DNA from: Verrucomicrobiota bacterium
GTDB lineage: Bacteria > Verrucomicrobiota > Verrucomicrobiia > Opitutales > Opitutaceae
Assembly (NCBI GenBank): GCA_018239845.1
Contig: JAFEGO010000022.1
Coordinates: forward strand, 1-56,154
Direction: 5' to 3'
Length of the DNA: 56,154 nt
The translations under genes and the position numbers were made by a program. Under the pieces are notes generated by a model. That model saw only the letters and a list, made by a program, of their open reading frames with translations. It was not told where the DNA came from and did no database searches. This document shows positions 14,901-23,278 of the stretch, in pieces. Numbering within the stretch: position 1 is the stretch's first letter; every line of letters begins with the position of its first letter.

Positions 14901-16297
14901 GGACCCGTGTCGAACTTCTGCAGGAAGACCGGGATGTAATGAAGAAACGAGTACCGCTGCGCGACCGCAAGGTTGGGCAGCTTTTGCAGAATCCACTTCA
15001 GGCGGCCGTCGCCGTAATAAAATGCGCTCGCGGCGGTCTGCACCGTCGCCTCCTGCTGGAGGTACATGCCCTGGCTCTCACCGTAGCCGCCCTGCCCGGC
15101 GCCGCTGCCGTGGTTGTCGTGCAACGCGAGACAGCGTTCGGCGACAAAGCGGGCGTTGCCGCTGGTGAAGAACGCGTGGCGCTCCTGTCCGAGGGCGTAG
15201 CGGAAGACGGTGGCGATGTTGTTGAGCGAGCTCTCGTCGTCCTGATCATCGCCGCGGGCGGCGGCGAGGTAGTCGAGAAAGGTGCAGCACTCGCCGATCC
15301 AGCGGTCGCAGAGCGCCCGGAGCGCCGGCGTGGGGCTGGCCTGGTCGCGGAGGTAGCGGGCGAGCAGGAGGAATTCATACGTACCCTTGCCTTGATGGCG
15401 GTGGCCGAGCGGCGGCTCGCCCACGCGCATGCGCCACCACTCATCTTGGTTGCCGAGCGCGGTGAGCAGCAGCAGGTGGTCGGTGCGCGCGATGTCGGCG
15501 TCGTTCAAAAAACCGCCCGCGACCAGCAGCGGCACCGCGCGCATGAAACGCTCGGCGAGGTAGTGCCAGTCGCCGTAGCCATCGGTCATGCGCTCATTGA
15601 GCGTGCGCAGCGTGTCGCGCGCGATGTGCGCGTAGCGCGCATCGCCGGTCCACGACCACATCAGCGTGTAGGCCCCGATGACACGGATGGGCTCGGTGAA
15701 AAACAACATCCCGCGATTGCGCGAAAGCTGGAGTTCGGCGCTGTCAAACAGCGGCGTGTAGGGCCACGCCGCCAGATCGGTCGCCAGCTGCGGCGCGAGC
15801 TCGACCTCCAGAAGAAAGGGCAGCGTGAGCGCCGGGGCGGCGGCGATGGCCGCGAGGAGTTTTTCGACGGCCCGCGCCACGCCCGCAAGGCTGCTGCCGC
15901 CGGCGAGGATGAGGTTGGCGCCGGTGCCGTAGGGATTGACGACCGTGCGCAGGTCGTAGCCGTCGCCGCCGGGATAAGTCGCATCGGTCGAACAGAGGTA
16001 ATCGGCGTAGAGCGGCTGGAGCGTGCGATTGGTGTTGAGGCTGCCGAGGACGATGAGCGGGCGCGCACGATACGCCGCGGGCAGCGGCGTGCTGCGCTCG
16101 GGCATGAGGGCGAGATCGGTGACGCACTCCGGAGCCGCGCCGCCGCGAGCGGTGAGGGCCGCGGCGATTTTTTCCGCGAGTGCTCGATAGGCCGGATCGG
16201 CCGCGGGAAAGATAATGGCGACGTCGCGCTGCAGCGACGTGGAACGACGAATCGTGCGCGGCAACAGATCGACGGCGGGGTCGCGGGGGGCGTGCAT
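11981..16297 (-). CDS. Very large heparinase II/III-like protein with C-terminal beta-propeller
   Basis: The protein is 1438 residues from ATG 16297; an upstream TTG at 16366 is less likely. The N-terminal third (about 180-480) is Trp/Tyr-rich and helical, like the alpha/alpha toroid of polysaccharide lyases. A central region (about 480-900) contains YHDKNGLFISDGRN near 585 and a strand-rich stretch (FVVIDRVAF...SLTCSWRTPG near 645-665) that resembles the heparinase II/III beta-sandwich. A segment with discoidin-like features follows. From about 1080 (ADLDGDGVSEIAVIN) to the end it resembles an FG-GAP or PQQ-type propeller. No signal peptide is visible, which is odd for an extracellular lyase. 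Likely role: uronic-acid polysaccharide breakdown or binding; inference only. Confidence 0.55.
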   Translation of the reverse strand: MHAPRDPAVDLLPRTIRRSTSLQRDVAIIFPAADPAYRALAEKIAAALTARGGAAPECVTDLALMPERSTPLPAAYRARPLIVLGSLNTNRTLQPLYADYLCSTDATYPGGDGYDLRTVVNPYGTGANLILAGGSSLAGVARAVEKLLAAIAAAPALTLPFLLEVELAPQLATDLAAWPYTPLFDSAELQLSRNRGMLFFTEPIRVIGAYTLMWSWTGDARYAHIARDTLRTLNERMTDGYGDWHYLAERFMRAVPLLVAGGFLNDADIARTDHLLLLTALGNQDEWWRMRVGEPPLGHRHQGKGTYEFLLLARYLRDQASPTPALRALCDRWIGECCTFLDYLAAARGDDQDDESSLNNIATVFRYALGQERHAFFTSGNARFVAERCLALHDNHGSGAGQGGYGESQGMYLQQEATVQTAASAFYYGDGRLKWILQKLPNLAVAQRYSFLHYIPVFLQKFDTGPELAPVPPAAERSVQVLPITDHQFRISGQPPEHIEFSGHMVNAPETWQLPEAVGLNELPQDRGFDKLVLRAGYDRRDAYLMIQGFQGGFRWQGHMQAANAIVRFFQAGHVWLVQNTSRHSYHDKNGLFISDGRNDTPLSPIAEYVASADFAPVALTVTRLPDYHHTAWTRHVFWSKAGEGCFVVIDRVAFAADGPHSLTCSWRTPGHAALTGRRWQADQGTHRFTLIAGDHVPATSDEEFDQGACAPYVLRQRRAGTHRTGDETSFQNLFHVRAQDAAETLDLQRLDDRSALIFRNGAPQAWCAAGLEQKFKWLGGASASAVSAWTDPQSVVFAGATEIAFVSVGWRLRSAAPVSALFNLSAATLTVRLDAPGLGKTTATFRLGAQVQELALSGTEAVVLPLPAPDCTALSHAIGVWLGALIPSLTPPVAQTAPADHGWISAWIFDGGARVPERIRKVCVTADPLPIDHSPDQLLDPVMPDGYSREIWRQWPVADEYRITLRFPDPQPVSALNILGDCIDDPSLRTFNPLPEGIVVEAETASGTRRACAVTRAPDRRYKRYRDAENRLEAHTGAVGEKVRAFHLRFPAASDGRPFVLHRLEVLGDRQLAPAVTHWTAADLDGDGVSEIAVINVLNELLVLDAAGRVRWRHTLPAPATHLSAQPLDANRPPVLCVGLLGGDVRLYHADGTPRAVLALAAAYAKLKDCLFGWYNAAHSLAVWHRDAAGRGSLVVGGYGIILFLDADGAIAGHSFVDGPWAYDILVAPETRADRGDVYVRCGWNHGVLYYKGVSGPGPSGHRHSFGGFMQPMFRELRRVIPFLNGRSLAAAWVEVPSCPEGALFAATELGCGVLSTAKSDWLWKLEGGMSLNACALGRLDGQPVAFTAGADGFVTVVNLADGRVLHSHHAGAPVIGVSQTAAGDLLIATRTGVQRLDPTWQLRGTLARPLRRVLSFNDHALLVLRDDHTLELLQTN

Positions 16298-16431
16298 GGC
16301 CGGGGCGGTGGGGTGGACGGAGCCAAGCCGCCCCGCCCCCCGGGGACAAATCACAAACGCGGACAAATCCGAATATTCTCCTCGTTTTTCGACGTGCGGG
16401 GCGGGGCGCGGGACGTCATGCCAGACCGCAC

Positions 16432-17274
16432 GTGAAAGATTCCGAACACCGCCGCGCCGTCGGCCAGCTGCTGCTGGCGGCCCTTTGCTGGAGCCTCGGC
16501 GGTCTGCTGATCAAGAGCGTGGACTGGCCGCCGCTCGCGGTGTCGGGCGGGCGCGGGCTGATCGCCGCGCTGTACCTAACGCTCACGGCGCGCGGGCCGC
16601 TGCGCTTCACGTGGTCGCCCGTCCAGCTCGGTGCGGCGGTCGCCTATGCGTCGTGCACGGCCACGTTTGTCGCCGCCACCAAGCTCACCACGGCGGCCAA
16701 CGCCATCCTCCTCCAGTACACTGCGCCGGTCTGGGTCGCGCTGCTCGGCGTGTGGTTTTTGGGCGAGCGCGCGTCACGCGCCGACTGGCTGGCGATCGGG
16801 GCGACGTTCGGCGGCATGCTGCTATTTTTCTGGTCGGCCGGCCTGCAGCTCACCGGGGCGATGGGCATAATTCTCGGTGTCGCGAGCGGCGTGAGCTTCG
16901 CCGCGATGGCCGTGCTGATGCGCCGGCAGAAGGACGGCTCGCCGCTCGAGTCGATCATCCTCGGCAACCTGCTCGCGTTTCTCATCGGCGTGCCCGCGAT
17001 GATCGGCGCGCCCCTGCCTTCGTTGAAAGGCGGCATCGCGCTTCTGTTGCTCGGCATCGTGCAGCTCGGCGTTTCGTACCAGCTCTACGCGCGCGCCGTG
17101 CGGCACGTGACGGCGCTCGAGGCCACGCTGATCCCCGTGATCGAGCCGATCCTGAACCCCGTGTGGGTCGCGCTCTTTTTCGGCGAACTCCCCGGTCCCC
17201 TCGCCTTCGCCGGCGGCGCCATCGTGCTCGCCGCGGTGACTTGGCGCGCGCTCGCCTCAATCCGCCGGGCGTGA
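16432..17274 (+). CDS. EamA-family (DMT superfamily) transporter
   Basis: This 280-residue inner-membrane protein has ten predicted membrane helices in two EamA repeats (about 10-135 and 140-275). The typical phrases ALCWSLGGLLIK, ANAILLQYTAPVWVALLGVWFLGER and IEPILNPVWVALFFGE are present. Such proteins export or take up amino acids, nucleotides or other metabolites; the substrate is not predictable. Start is GTG 16432. It converges with the EamA pair on the other strand, overlapping the first by 18 bp. Confidence 0.85.
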   Translation: MKDSEHRRAVGQLLLAALCWSLGGLLIKSVDWPPLAVSGGRGLIAALYLTLTARGPLRFTWSPVQLGAAVAYASCTATFVAATKLTTAANAILLQYTAPVWVALLGVWFLGERASRADWLAIGATFGGMLLFFWSAGLQLTGAMGIILGVASGVSFAAMAVLMRRQKDGSPLESIILGNLLAFLIGVPAMIGAPLPSLKGGIALLLLGIVQLGVSYQLYARAVRHVTALEATLIPVIEPILNPVWVALFFGELPGPLAFAGGAIVLAAVTWRALASIRRA

Positions 17275-18222
17275 CGGCCAGAACTGGATCAGCGCGTTGG
17301 CGCTGAGGATCAGCAGGCCCCCGATGATGAGCGAGGACGTCGCCTGCTCGTTCGCATAAGATATCCCGCAAATCACCGAGAGCCACGCGGGCAGAAACAA
17401 CCCGCTCAGCGCCGAGAACACCGGCCCAAAACTGTAGATCAGCGACGCCTCCGCCGCGCCGACAAATTTCTGCCAGTGGCTCAGCACGATGAACGGCCCC
17501 GCCGTGCCCAGCAGCGCGGCGAGCACCACGAGCGGCAGCCACACCAGTGAGGCCCACGGGCGCATGATGTGCGCGGCTTCATGGTGCAGCACCACGCTCA
17601 GCCCCAGAAAGATCGCGCCCTCCAGGGCGAACATCCCCGCGACCGTGGGGCCGGGCCGGTTCTTCGCGCAGCCTTCCCAGCTGAGCCCGAGGATCACGAA
17701 CGAGAAGAAGCACGCCGCGAGCAGCACCTCCGCCTCGCCCCGGCCCATCGTGAACGTCCGCCAATCCACATTGGCCAGCACCGCCACCCCGGCGAGCACG
17801 AGCAGCCCGGCCAGCGCCAACCGCAGGCCCGGCGCGCGCCGGTGCGCCAGCGCCGTCCAGAGCGGGATGAGGATCACGTAAAACTGGGTGAGAAACGCGG
17901 TGACGGAAGCCCCCGTGAACTGCATGCCGTCTAGCTGCAGCAGGCAGCCGCAGGTCGAGGTCAGCGCCAGAAAAACCGCTTGCCGCCACTCCGCCGCCGT
18001 GAGCCGCAGCACACCCCAGCCGTGCAAAGCCACGAGCAGCACGAGGCCGGTCGCGAAACGCGGCACCATGTTTTGCGCCGAGACAAACCACGTCGACTCC
18101 CCCGGCACGAGCGCGAGCTGCGCCTCGATCGAGGCCTTGGTCAGCACAAAGCTCACGCCCGTCGTCGCCGTGCAGAGCGTGAGGATCGCGACCGCGAGCC
18201 AGTGGCGACGCGCGGCGTTCAT
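17257..18222 (-). CDS. EamA-family transporter, second of a coupled pair
   Basis: The 321-residue DMT-superfamily protein has about ten membrane helices. Its start codon overlaps the stop of the upstream EamA gene (ATGA at 18219-18222), so the two are translationally coupled. The pair are clear paralogues: both share FVLTK/FPLIKS-like first helices, the ASVTAFLTQFYVILIPLWTAL / SAFLTQFYAIMIPVFLAL stretch, and an IYCVEPVFVSL-like segment near the C-terminus. Paired DMT proteins can work as heteromers, though this is only a possibility here. Substrate unknown. Confidence 0.85.
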   Translation of the reverse strand: MNAARRHWLAVAILTLCTATTGVSFVLTKASIEAQLALVPGESTWFVSAQNMVPRFATGLVLLVALHGWGVLRLTAAEWRQAVFLALTSTCGCLLQLDGMQFTGASVTAFLTQFYVILIPLWTALAHRRAPGLRLALAGLLVLAGVAVLANVDWRTFTMGRGEAEVLLAACFFSFVILGLSWEGCAKNRPGPTVAGMFALEGAIFLGLSVVLHHEAAHIMRPWASLVWLPLVVLAALLGTAGPFIVLSHWQKFVGAAEASLIYSFGPVFSALSGLFLPAWLSVICGISYANEQATSSLIIGGLLILSANALIQFWPSRPAD

Positions 18223-19205
18223 GCGGCGGCCTTCGCGGGGGAAGGCAGGGGCCGCAGCTGGATCAGCACATTGGCCGCGGTGATCAGGCCGCCGCCGAGC
18301 AGGAGGCTGGTGGTCGCAATCTCGTTGGGATAATCAAAGCCGCCCCAAGCGGAAAACCACGCGGGCAGAAACAGCGCCATGAGCGACACAAACACCGGCT
18401 CGACACAGTAGATCAGTCCCGCCTCCGTAGCGGTGATCTTCGGCTGCCACATGTTCATCAGCGTGAAGGAGCCGATGGTGCAGAACAGCGTGAGCGCCGC
18501 CGTGAACCCGAGCCACGGTCCCGAGGTCCACGGCACAAACACGTCGGCCGCCTGCGGCGCGGTCCAGAGTGCCATGGCGAGACCCGCCAGGGCCTCGACC
18601 GCAAACATCACGACCGTCACCGGCAGCGCTCGGTTGGCCACAAACTCCGCGCGCCCGAGCCACAGGATGTGGCCCATGAAGAACACCGAGCACACCAGCG
18701 TCTCGAATTCGCCGCGCCCGAGGTGAAGGTCGCGCCAGTCGAGCTGCGCGAGCACGGCCACACCAGCGAGCACGAGCGCACAGCTCACCCACACCGTCCA
18801 GGGCGGCGCGCGCCGCGCCCGCAGCGCGAGGAAGACCGGGATCATGATCGCGTAGAACTGCGTGAGAAACGCCGAGGTCGACGCGGAGGTGAACTGCAGG
18901 CCGTCGTTTTGAAACACCATACCGAGCAGCGCGAAGCACCCGAGCCCCACGCCCTGCCGCAGTTCGCTGCGAGTGAGCGTGCGGAGTGCACGCCAGCACA
19001 ACCCACCGAGGACCACCGCGCCCACCGCGAAGCGCGGAAAGATCGCGCTGGCCGTGATGAACCACGAACTGCTCCCCGGCAGCAGCCGCTCATGCACGCC
19101 GGTCAGCGACTTGATCAGCGGAAAGCTCAGGCCCCAAAACAGATTGGCGACCACGAGCATCGTGATCGCCTGCGAGCGCTGGGGGTGGGCGGAGTCGGCC
19201 GACAT
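18219..19205 (-). CDS. EamA-family transporter, first of a coupled pair
   Basis: The protein is 328 residues from ATG 19205 (MSADSAHPQRSQ...), which places a short hydrophilic lead before helix 1 (AITMLVVANLFWGLSFPLIKS). It has ten membrane helices in two EamA repeats. It is a paralogue of the downstream gene, with which it overlaps by 4 bp. The tandem arose most simply by gene duplication. The function is small-molecule transport across the inner membrane, substrate unknown. Confidence 0.85.
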   Translation of the reverse strand: MSADSAHPQRSQAITMLVVANLFWGLSFPLIKSLTGVHERLLPGSSSWFITASAIFPRFAVGAVVLGGLCWRALRTLTRSELRQGVGLGCFALLGMVFQNDGLQFTSASTSAFLTQFYAIMIPVFLALRARRAPPWTVWVSCALVLAGVAVLAQLDWRDLHLGRGEFETLVCSVFFMGHILWLGRAEFVANRALPVTVVMFAVEALAGLAMALWTAPQAADVFVPWTSGPWLGFTAALTLFCTIGSFTLMNMWQPKITATEAGLIYCVEPVFVSLMALFLPAWFSAWGGFDYPNEIATTSLLLGGGLITAANVLIQLRPLPSPAKAAA

Positions 19206-19324
19206 CGGGGGAAAGCCGCGGAGCGTGATGAGCCCGCCCGCCGCCGCCAAGCGAATTGCCGCCGTGCCACGACCTTGCATCCGCCCAACCCACCTCCAAT
19301 CCTGCAATCACCCTCCCTTGCCCC

Positions 19325-20527
19325 ATGAAGCCGACGCTGCCCCTCCTCGCGGTCTCGCTCGCGGCCAACGCCGCCCTGATAGCCTTTCTCCTGCTGCGCT
19401 CCCCTAGGTCCGAGCCCTCGCTCGCTGTGAGCAAGACGCCCGCCTCCGTCACGACTCCGGCACCCGTGCCTGCCACCGGTTTGCTCACGGCCAACGACGC
19501 CACGGCCTTGGCCCGGGCCCGCGAGGTTCTGGCCACCGACGATCTGCCAACGCTGGTCGCCCGCCTGCGCGCCGCGGGTTTTTCCATGTCAGACACCCGC
19601 GCGATTGTCGCTGCGCGGCTCAGCCAGATTTACGGCGCGAAACGCGCCGCAGCGGTGGCGCAACAGGAAGTCGTGCCCTACTGGCGGAGCTCGCAGAGCT
19701 TTCCCGAAGACCCCAAGCTCGGAGCCATTATCACCGGCCTCGTCCGTGAGCAGGCGGCAGTGCTGAAGCAATTGCTTGGTGCAGACGCGGAGCCGGACGA
19801 CGCGTGGTCGAGACTTATCCATGAACGCCAGTACGGTTACCTGCCGCCGGACAAACTGGATCGCGTGCAGAACATCCTCGCCGACTATAACGACATGCGG
19901 GAAGCGTTCAGCCGGGAAGCGCGCAAAATATGGCTGCCCGAAGACCAAGAGCGAATGAACCTGCTCGAAAAAGAAAAACTGGCCGACCTCGCCAAGGTGC
20001 TGACACCCGAGGAAGTGGAGGCCTATCAGTTGCACAGCAGCCAGACCGCGACCGTGATGCGCTTCCAGCTCGCGGCCTTTCAGCCCACCGAGGAGGAGTT
20101 CCGCGCGCTCTACCGGCTGAATGACGAAACCAATATCCTCAATCACCGCCCGCTGACCCCCGCGGAAACCCGGCAAGTCGAAGCCGCACTCGGCCCCGCC
20201 CGCATGGCGGAATTCATCCAGACCACGGATCAACAATACATGCGGACCAACAACCTTGTCGCACGGCTCGATTTACCGGCGTCCGTGCTCCCGCAAATCA
20301 TCTCCGTCCGACAGGATCTCACCCAGCAGATCGACCGGCTCGGAGCAGATGCTACACTCACTCCAGCCGCGCAGAGGGAAGCGGTCCACAATGCAGCCCT
20401 CGCAGCCGAAGCCAGGCTGACCGCTTTGCTCGGAGAGCATGGCTACCAAATCTACAAGACCTCCGTTTCACCGGAGCTGCAGACTTTGCTTCCCTTGAAG
20501 CCAAACTCCGGCACCGGTGGAAAATAA
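19325..20527 (+). CDS. Membrane-anchored helical hypothetical protein
   Basis: From ATG 19325 the protein has 400 residues. It opens with a single membrane segment (about residues 5-25, LPLLAVSLAANAALIAFLLL), followed by a Pro/Thr/Ala linker and a mostly alpha-helical, charged domain of about 330 residues. That domain should lie in the periplasm. Helix-rich stretches with many Glu, Arg and Gln and few Gly suggest a coiled or bundled structure. I do not recognise the family. The design resembles verrucomicrobial anchored proteins of unknown role. It converges with the kinase gene, 6 bp apart. Confidence 0.55.
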   Translation: MKPTLPLLAVSLAANAALIAFLLLRSPRSEPSLAVSKTPASVTTPAPVPATGLLTANDATALARAREVLATDDLPTLVARLRAAGFSMSDTRAIVAARLSQIYGAKRAAAVAQQEVVPYWRSSQSFPEDPKLGAIITGLVREQAAVLKQLLGADAEPDDAWSRLIHERQYGYLPPDKLDRVQNILADYNDMREAFSREARKIWLPEDQERMNLLEKEKLADLAKVLTPEEVEAYQLHSSQTATVMRFQLAAFQPTEEEFRALYRLNDETNILNHRPLTPAETRQVEAALGPARMAEFIQTTDQQYMRTNNLVARLDLPASVLPQIISVRQDLTQQIDRLGADATLTPAAQREAVHNAALAAEARLTALLGEHGYQIYKTSVSPELQTLLPLKPNSGTGGK

Positions 20528-20533
20528 ATCCGC

Positions 20534-23125
20534 TCAGCTCGGGCTCGTCCCGGGCTGCCGGCTGGCGTTGAAGCGCTGGAGGGCAGCGGAGAAATCCGGG
20601 AGTTTCACGGGTTTCGTCAGGTAATCGTTGGCGCCGGCCTCCATGGCGAGGGTGCGCTGCTCGGCGCGCGCGTCGGCGGTGAGCGCGATGATCCAGCAAC
20701 CGCGCATGGCGTCGCCGGCCTCACCCGCGCGGATCTTTTTGATGGCGGTGATGCCATCCATCTCGGGCATGTGCAGGTCCATCAGCACGACGTCGAAGGG
20801 CCCCGCGGCAATCTGCTCCAGCGCGGCGCGGCCATGGTCGGCAAGCGCCCAGGTGCAGCCGAGGTTGGTGAGGATCTTCTGCATCAGCCGCTGGTTGATG
20901 CGGTTGTCCTCGACCAGCAGCACGCGGAGGTTGAGGGCGGCCTCGTCCGCGACCGGGGCCGCGGCGCCGGGCACGCCGGCCAGCAGCGCACGCAGCGACT
21001 CGTGGTGCACGGGCTTGCTGATGAGCAGGCGGAAGTGCGGGCGCAGGGCGTTGCGCCGCGCGGTGGGAAACGAGAGCGGCACGATGCCGATGATCTTCTC
21101 CGGCGGCAGACCCGCCCGTGGTTCGGCCATGATCGCGAGTTCGGAGGCCAGCAGGTCGTCCACCGCCATCACCGCCAGATCCCACTCGGGGACGGCGGCC
21201 AGTTCCTCGGGCGTGGTCTCGATCACCTGCGCGCCGCTGCGCTCACCGACGCGCGCGAGCTCCGCGCGGAGCGCCCCCGCGGGGGCCGCGATGGCGAGCC
21301 GCATCGGCGTCGCGCGCAGCGGGATCACGGTGCTGTCGCCCGGCGCCTCCGCGCGCTCGGCGCGGATGGTGAAGGTGAAGATGGTGCCCACGCCCTGCTC
21401 GCTGGTGAAGGAGATGCCGCCGCCCATCAGCTCGACGATGTTCTTCGAGATCGCGAGGCCGAGGCCCGTGCCGCCGTAGCGCCGCGTCGCGGTGCCATCG
21501 AGCTGGGTGAAGGGCTTGAAGAGCCGGCCGTGGTCCTCAGGCGCGATGCCGATGCCGGTGTCGCGCACGGCAAAGGTGAGCAGCCAGCCGCCGGCAAAAT
21601 TGAGGTCGGCCGGGGCCGGCTCGGCCTGCACGGAGACCTCGATCTCGCCCTGCGGCGTGAACTTCGCGGCGTTGTTGATGAGGTTGACCAGCACTTGGCG
21701 GAGCCGGCCGCCATCGGCCGTGACCACGGCCGGCACCGTGTCCTCGACCCAGTGGAGCAGCTCGAGGTTGCGGCCGGAGATCTTGCCCGCGATGAGGTCG
21801 AGCGCGTCCTCGACGCACTCGCGGACGTGGCAGGGCTGGGGCTCGAGCTTGAGCTTGCCCGATTCGATACGCGCGTAGTCGAGGATGTCGCCCGTGAGCT
21901 GGATCAGGGTCTCGCTGCTCGTGCGGATGGTGTCGACGTACTCAAGTTGGTCGGGCGTGAGCTGGGTCTCGAGCAGCAGGCTGGTGAAGCCCACGATGCC
22001 GTTGAGCGGCGTGCGCACCTCGTGGCTCATGATGGCGAGGAAGTAGCCCTTGGCCCGGTCGCCGGCCTCGGCCTGCTCCTTGGCCACGCGCAGCATGGCC
22101 TCGGTGCGCTTGATCTCGGTCATGTCCTCGAACACCGCGACGAAGCAGGTGATCTCGCCATCGCGGCGTTTCACGGGCGAGACGGCGCCGCGCACCGGGT
22201 AGGAGGAGCCGTCCTTGCGGCGGTAGAGCCACTCGCCCTGCCACGGCTGGCCGGAGCGCACCGTGGTGACGAGGGTGGCGATGAACTCGGCGGGCGTCTC
22301 AGCCGATTGGAAATCGCGCCAGTTGCGCCCGATGAGGTCGCGGCGCGTGTAACCCATCTGACGGCAGAGGCCGGAGTTGACGTACTCGATGCAGCTGTCG
22401 AGGTCCACGATCATGACCGCGGAATGACTCTGCTCCATCGCCTCGGAGAGGTTGCGGATGGCCTCGCGCTGCTCGAGTTGGCGGCGCATCACCACCAGCC
22501 ACGCCAGCGGCAGGCCCAGGACGATCCAGACGATGACGGCGGTGCCGGCGGCATTGGTCCAGAGGCGGCCGGTCCACTCGGTCGCGGCGAGGTCCACGCC
22601 GAGGATGTCGCGCGGCGCGCCGGGAGCCGGCACGGCACCGATCAGCGCATAGCCGGTCACCCAGGTGCCAAAGCTGTCCTGCAGCGGCCCCTCGGTGGAG
22701 GGCTGGCCGTCGTGAATGATCGACTGCAGGCCGGGCGAGTTGGCCGCCTCGGGGTAAACATCGCCGGGGAGCGATTCGTCGCTCGCGCCAGGATCGGCGG
22801 AGTCGGCGAGGAAGATGATCTTCTTCTGCGCGGGTAGCTGACGGAAGATATAGATGAACTTGATCCGCGGGTCGGCGTTGTGGAAGCGCCGCAGCCGGGC
22901 CTTCACGCGCGCATAAGCCTCGGTCCGGACATCCTCGCGCGTGCCCTTGAACTGCGCCAGCTCGCCCTCGTCGAAGCCGGCCGCGGAGTGCAGCGCATCG
23001 GTCACCAAGCCGCTCATAATCTTGCGGCCTTCGCGGCGGTAGCTCGCCCAGCCCACCACCAACCCGACCGCCACGATGAACGTGATGGCGAGGGCGACAT
23101 GGATATTTCTAAAGCGCAATAACAT
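20534..23125 (-). CDS. Membrane hybrid sensor histidine kinase with C-terminal receiver
   Basis: The protein is 863 residues from ATG 23125. It has membrane segments at about 10-27 and 193-213, with a periplasmic sensor of about 165 residues between them (FIYIFRQLP...KIIFLADSADPG, CHASE/Cache-like). A PAS domain spans about 225-340. HisKA has the phosphoacceptor His368 (SHEVRTPLNG). HATPase_c has NLINNAAKF, RDTGIGI and GGTGLGLAISK (about 480-560). A degenerate receiver-like segment lies at about 607-715, and a full receiver at about 732-855 with Asp783 and Lys in TKPVKL. It is an ArcB/BarA-like phosphorelay protein. No cognate HPt or regulator is adjacent. Signal unknown. Confidence 0.9.
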   Translation of the reverse strand: MLLRFRNIHVALAITFIVAVGLVVGWASYRREGRKIMSGLVTDALHSAAGFDEGELAQFKGTREDVRTEAYARVKARLRRFHNADPRIKFIYIFRQLPAQKKIIFLADSADPGASDESLPGDVYPEAANSPGLQSIIHDGQPSTEGPLQDSFGTWVTGYALIGAVPAPGAPRDILGVDLAATEWTGRLWTNAAGTAVIVWIVLGLPLAWLVVMRRQLEQREAIRNLSEAMEQSHSAVMIVDLDSCIEYVNSGLCRQMGYTRRDLIGRNWRDFQSAETPAEFIATLVTTVRSGQPWQGEWLYRRKDGSSYPVRGAVSPVKRRDGEITCFVAVFEDMTEIKRTEAMLRVAKEQAEAGDRAKGYFLAIMSHEVRTPLNGIVGFTSLLLETQLTPDQLEYVDTIRTSSETLIQLTGDILDYARIESGKLKLEPQPCHVRECVEDALDLIAGKISGRNLELLHWVEDTVPAVVTADGGRLRQVLVNLINNAAKFTPQGEIEVSVQAEPAPADLNFAGGWLLTFAVRDTGIGIAPEDHGRLFKPFTQLDGTATRRYGGTGLGLAISKNIVELMGGGISFTSEQGVGTIFTFTIRAERAEAPGDSTVIPLRATPMRLAIAAPAGALRAELARVGERSGAQVIETTPEELAAVPEWDLAVMAVDDLLASELAIMAEPRAGLPPEKIIGIVPLSFPTARRNALRPHFRLLISKPVHHESLRALLAGVPGAAAPVADEAALNLRVLLVEDNRINQRLMQKILTNLGCTWALADHGRAALEQIAAGPFDVVLMDLHMPEMDGITAIKKIRAGEAGDAMRGCWIIALTADARAEQRTLAMEAGANDYLTKPVKLPDFSAALQRFNASRQPGTSPS

Positions 23126-23278
23126 CAGACCAGCCGGACCCGGCCAACCAACACAAACCGCCCAAACTGGCCCGCGCAATCCCGAAGGCGGAAATGCACG
23201 ATAGTGGCGATGCCGCATCGCCTGAATTGCAAATAACTGCAACTCCGCGGGGACTTCGCGTGTGGTAAACGCATCCGT

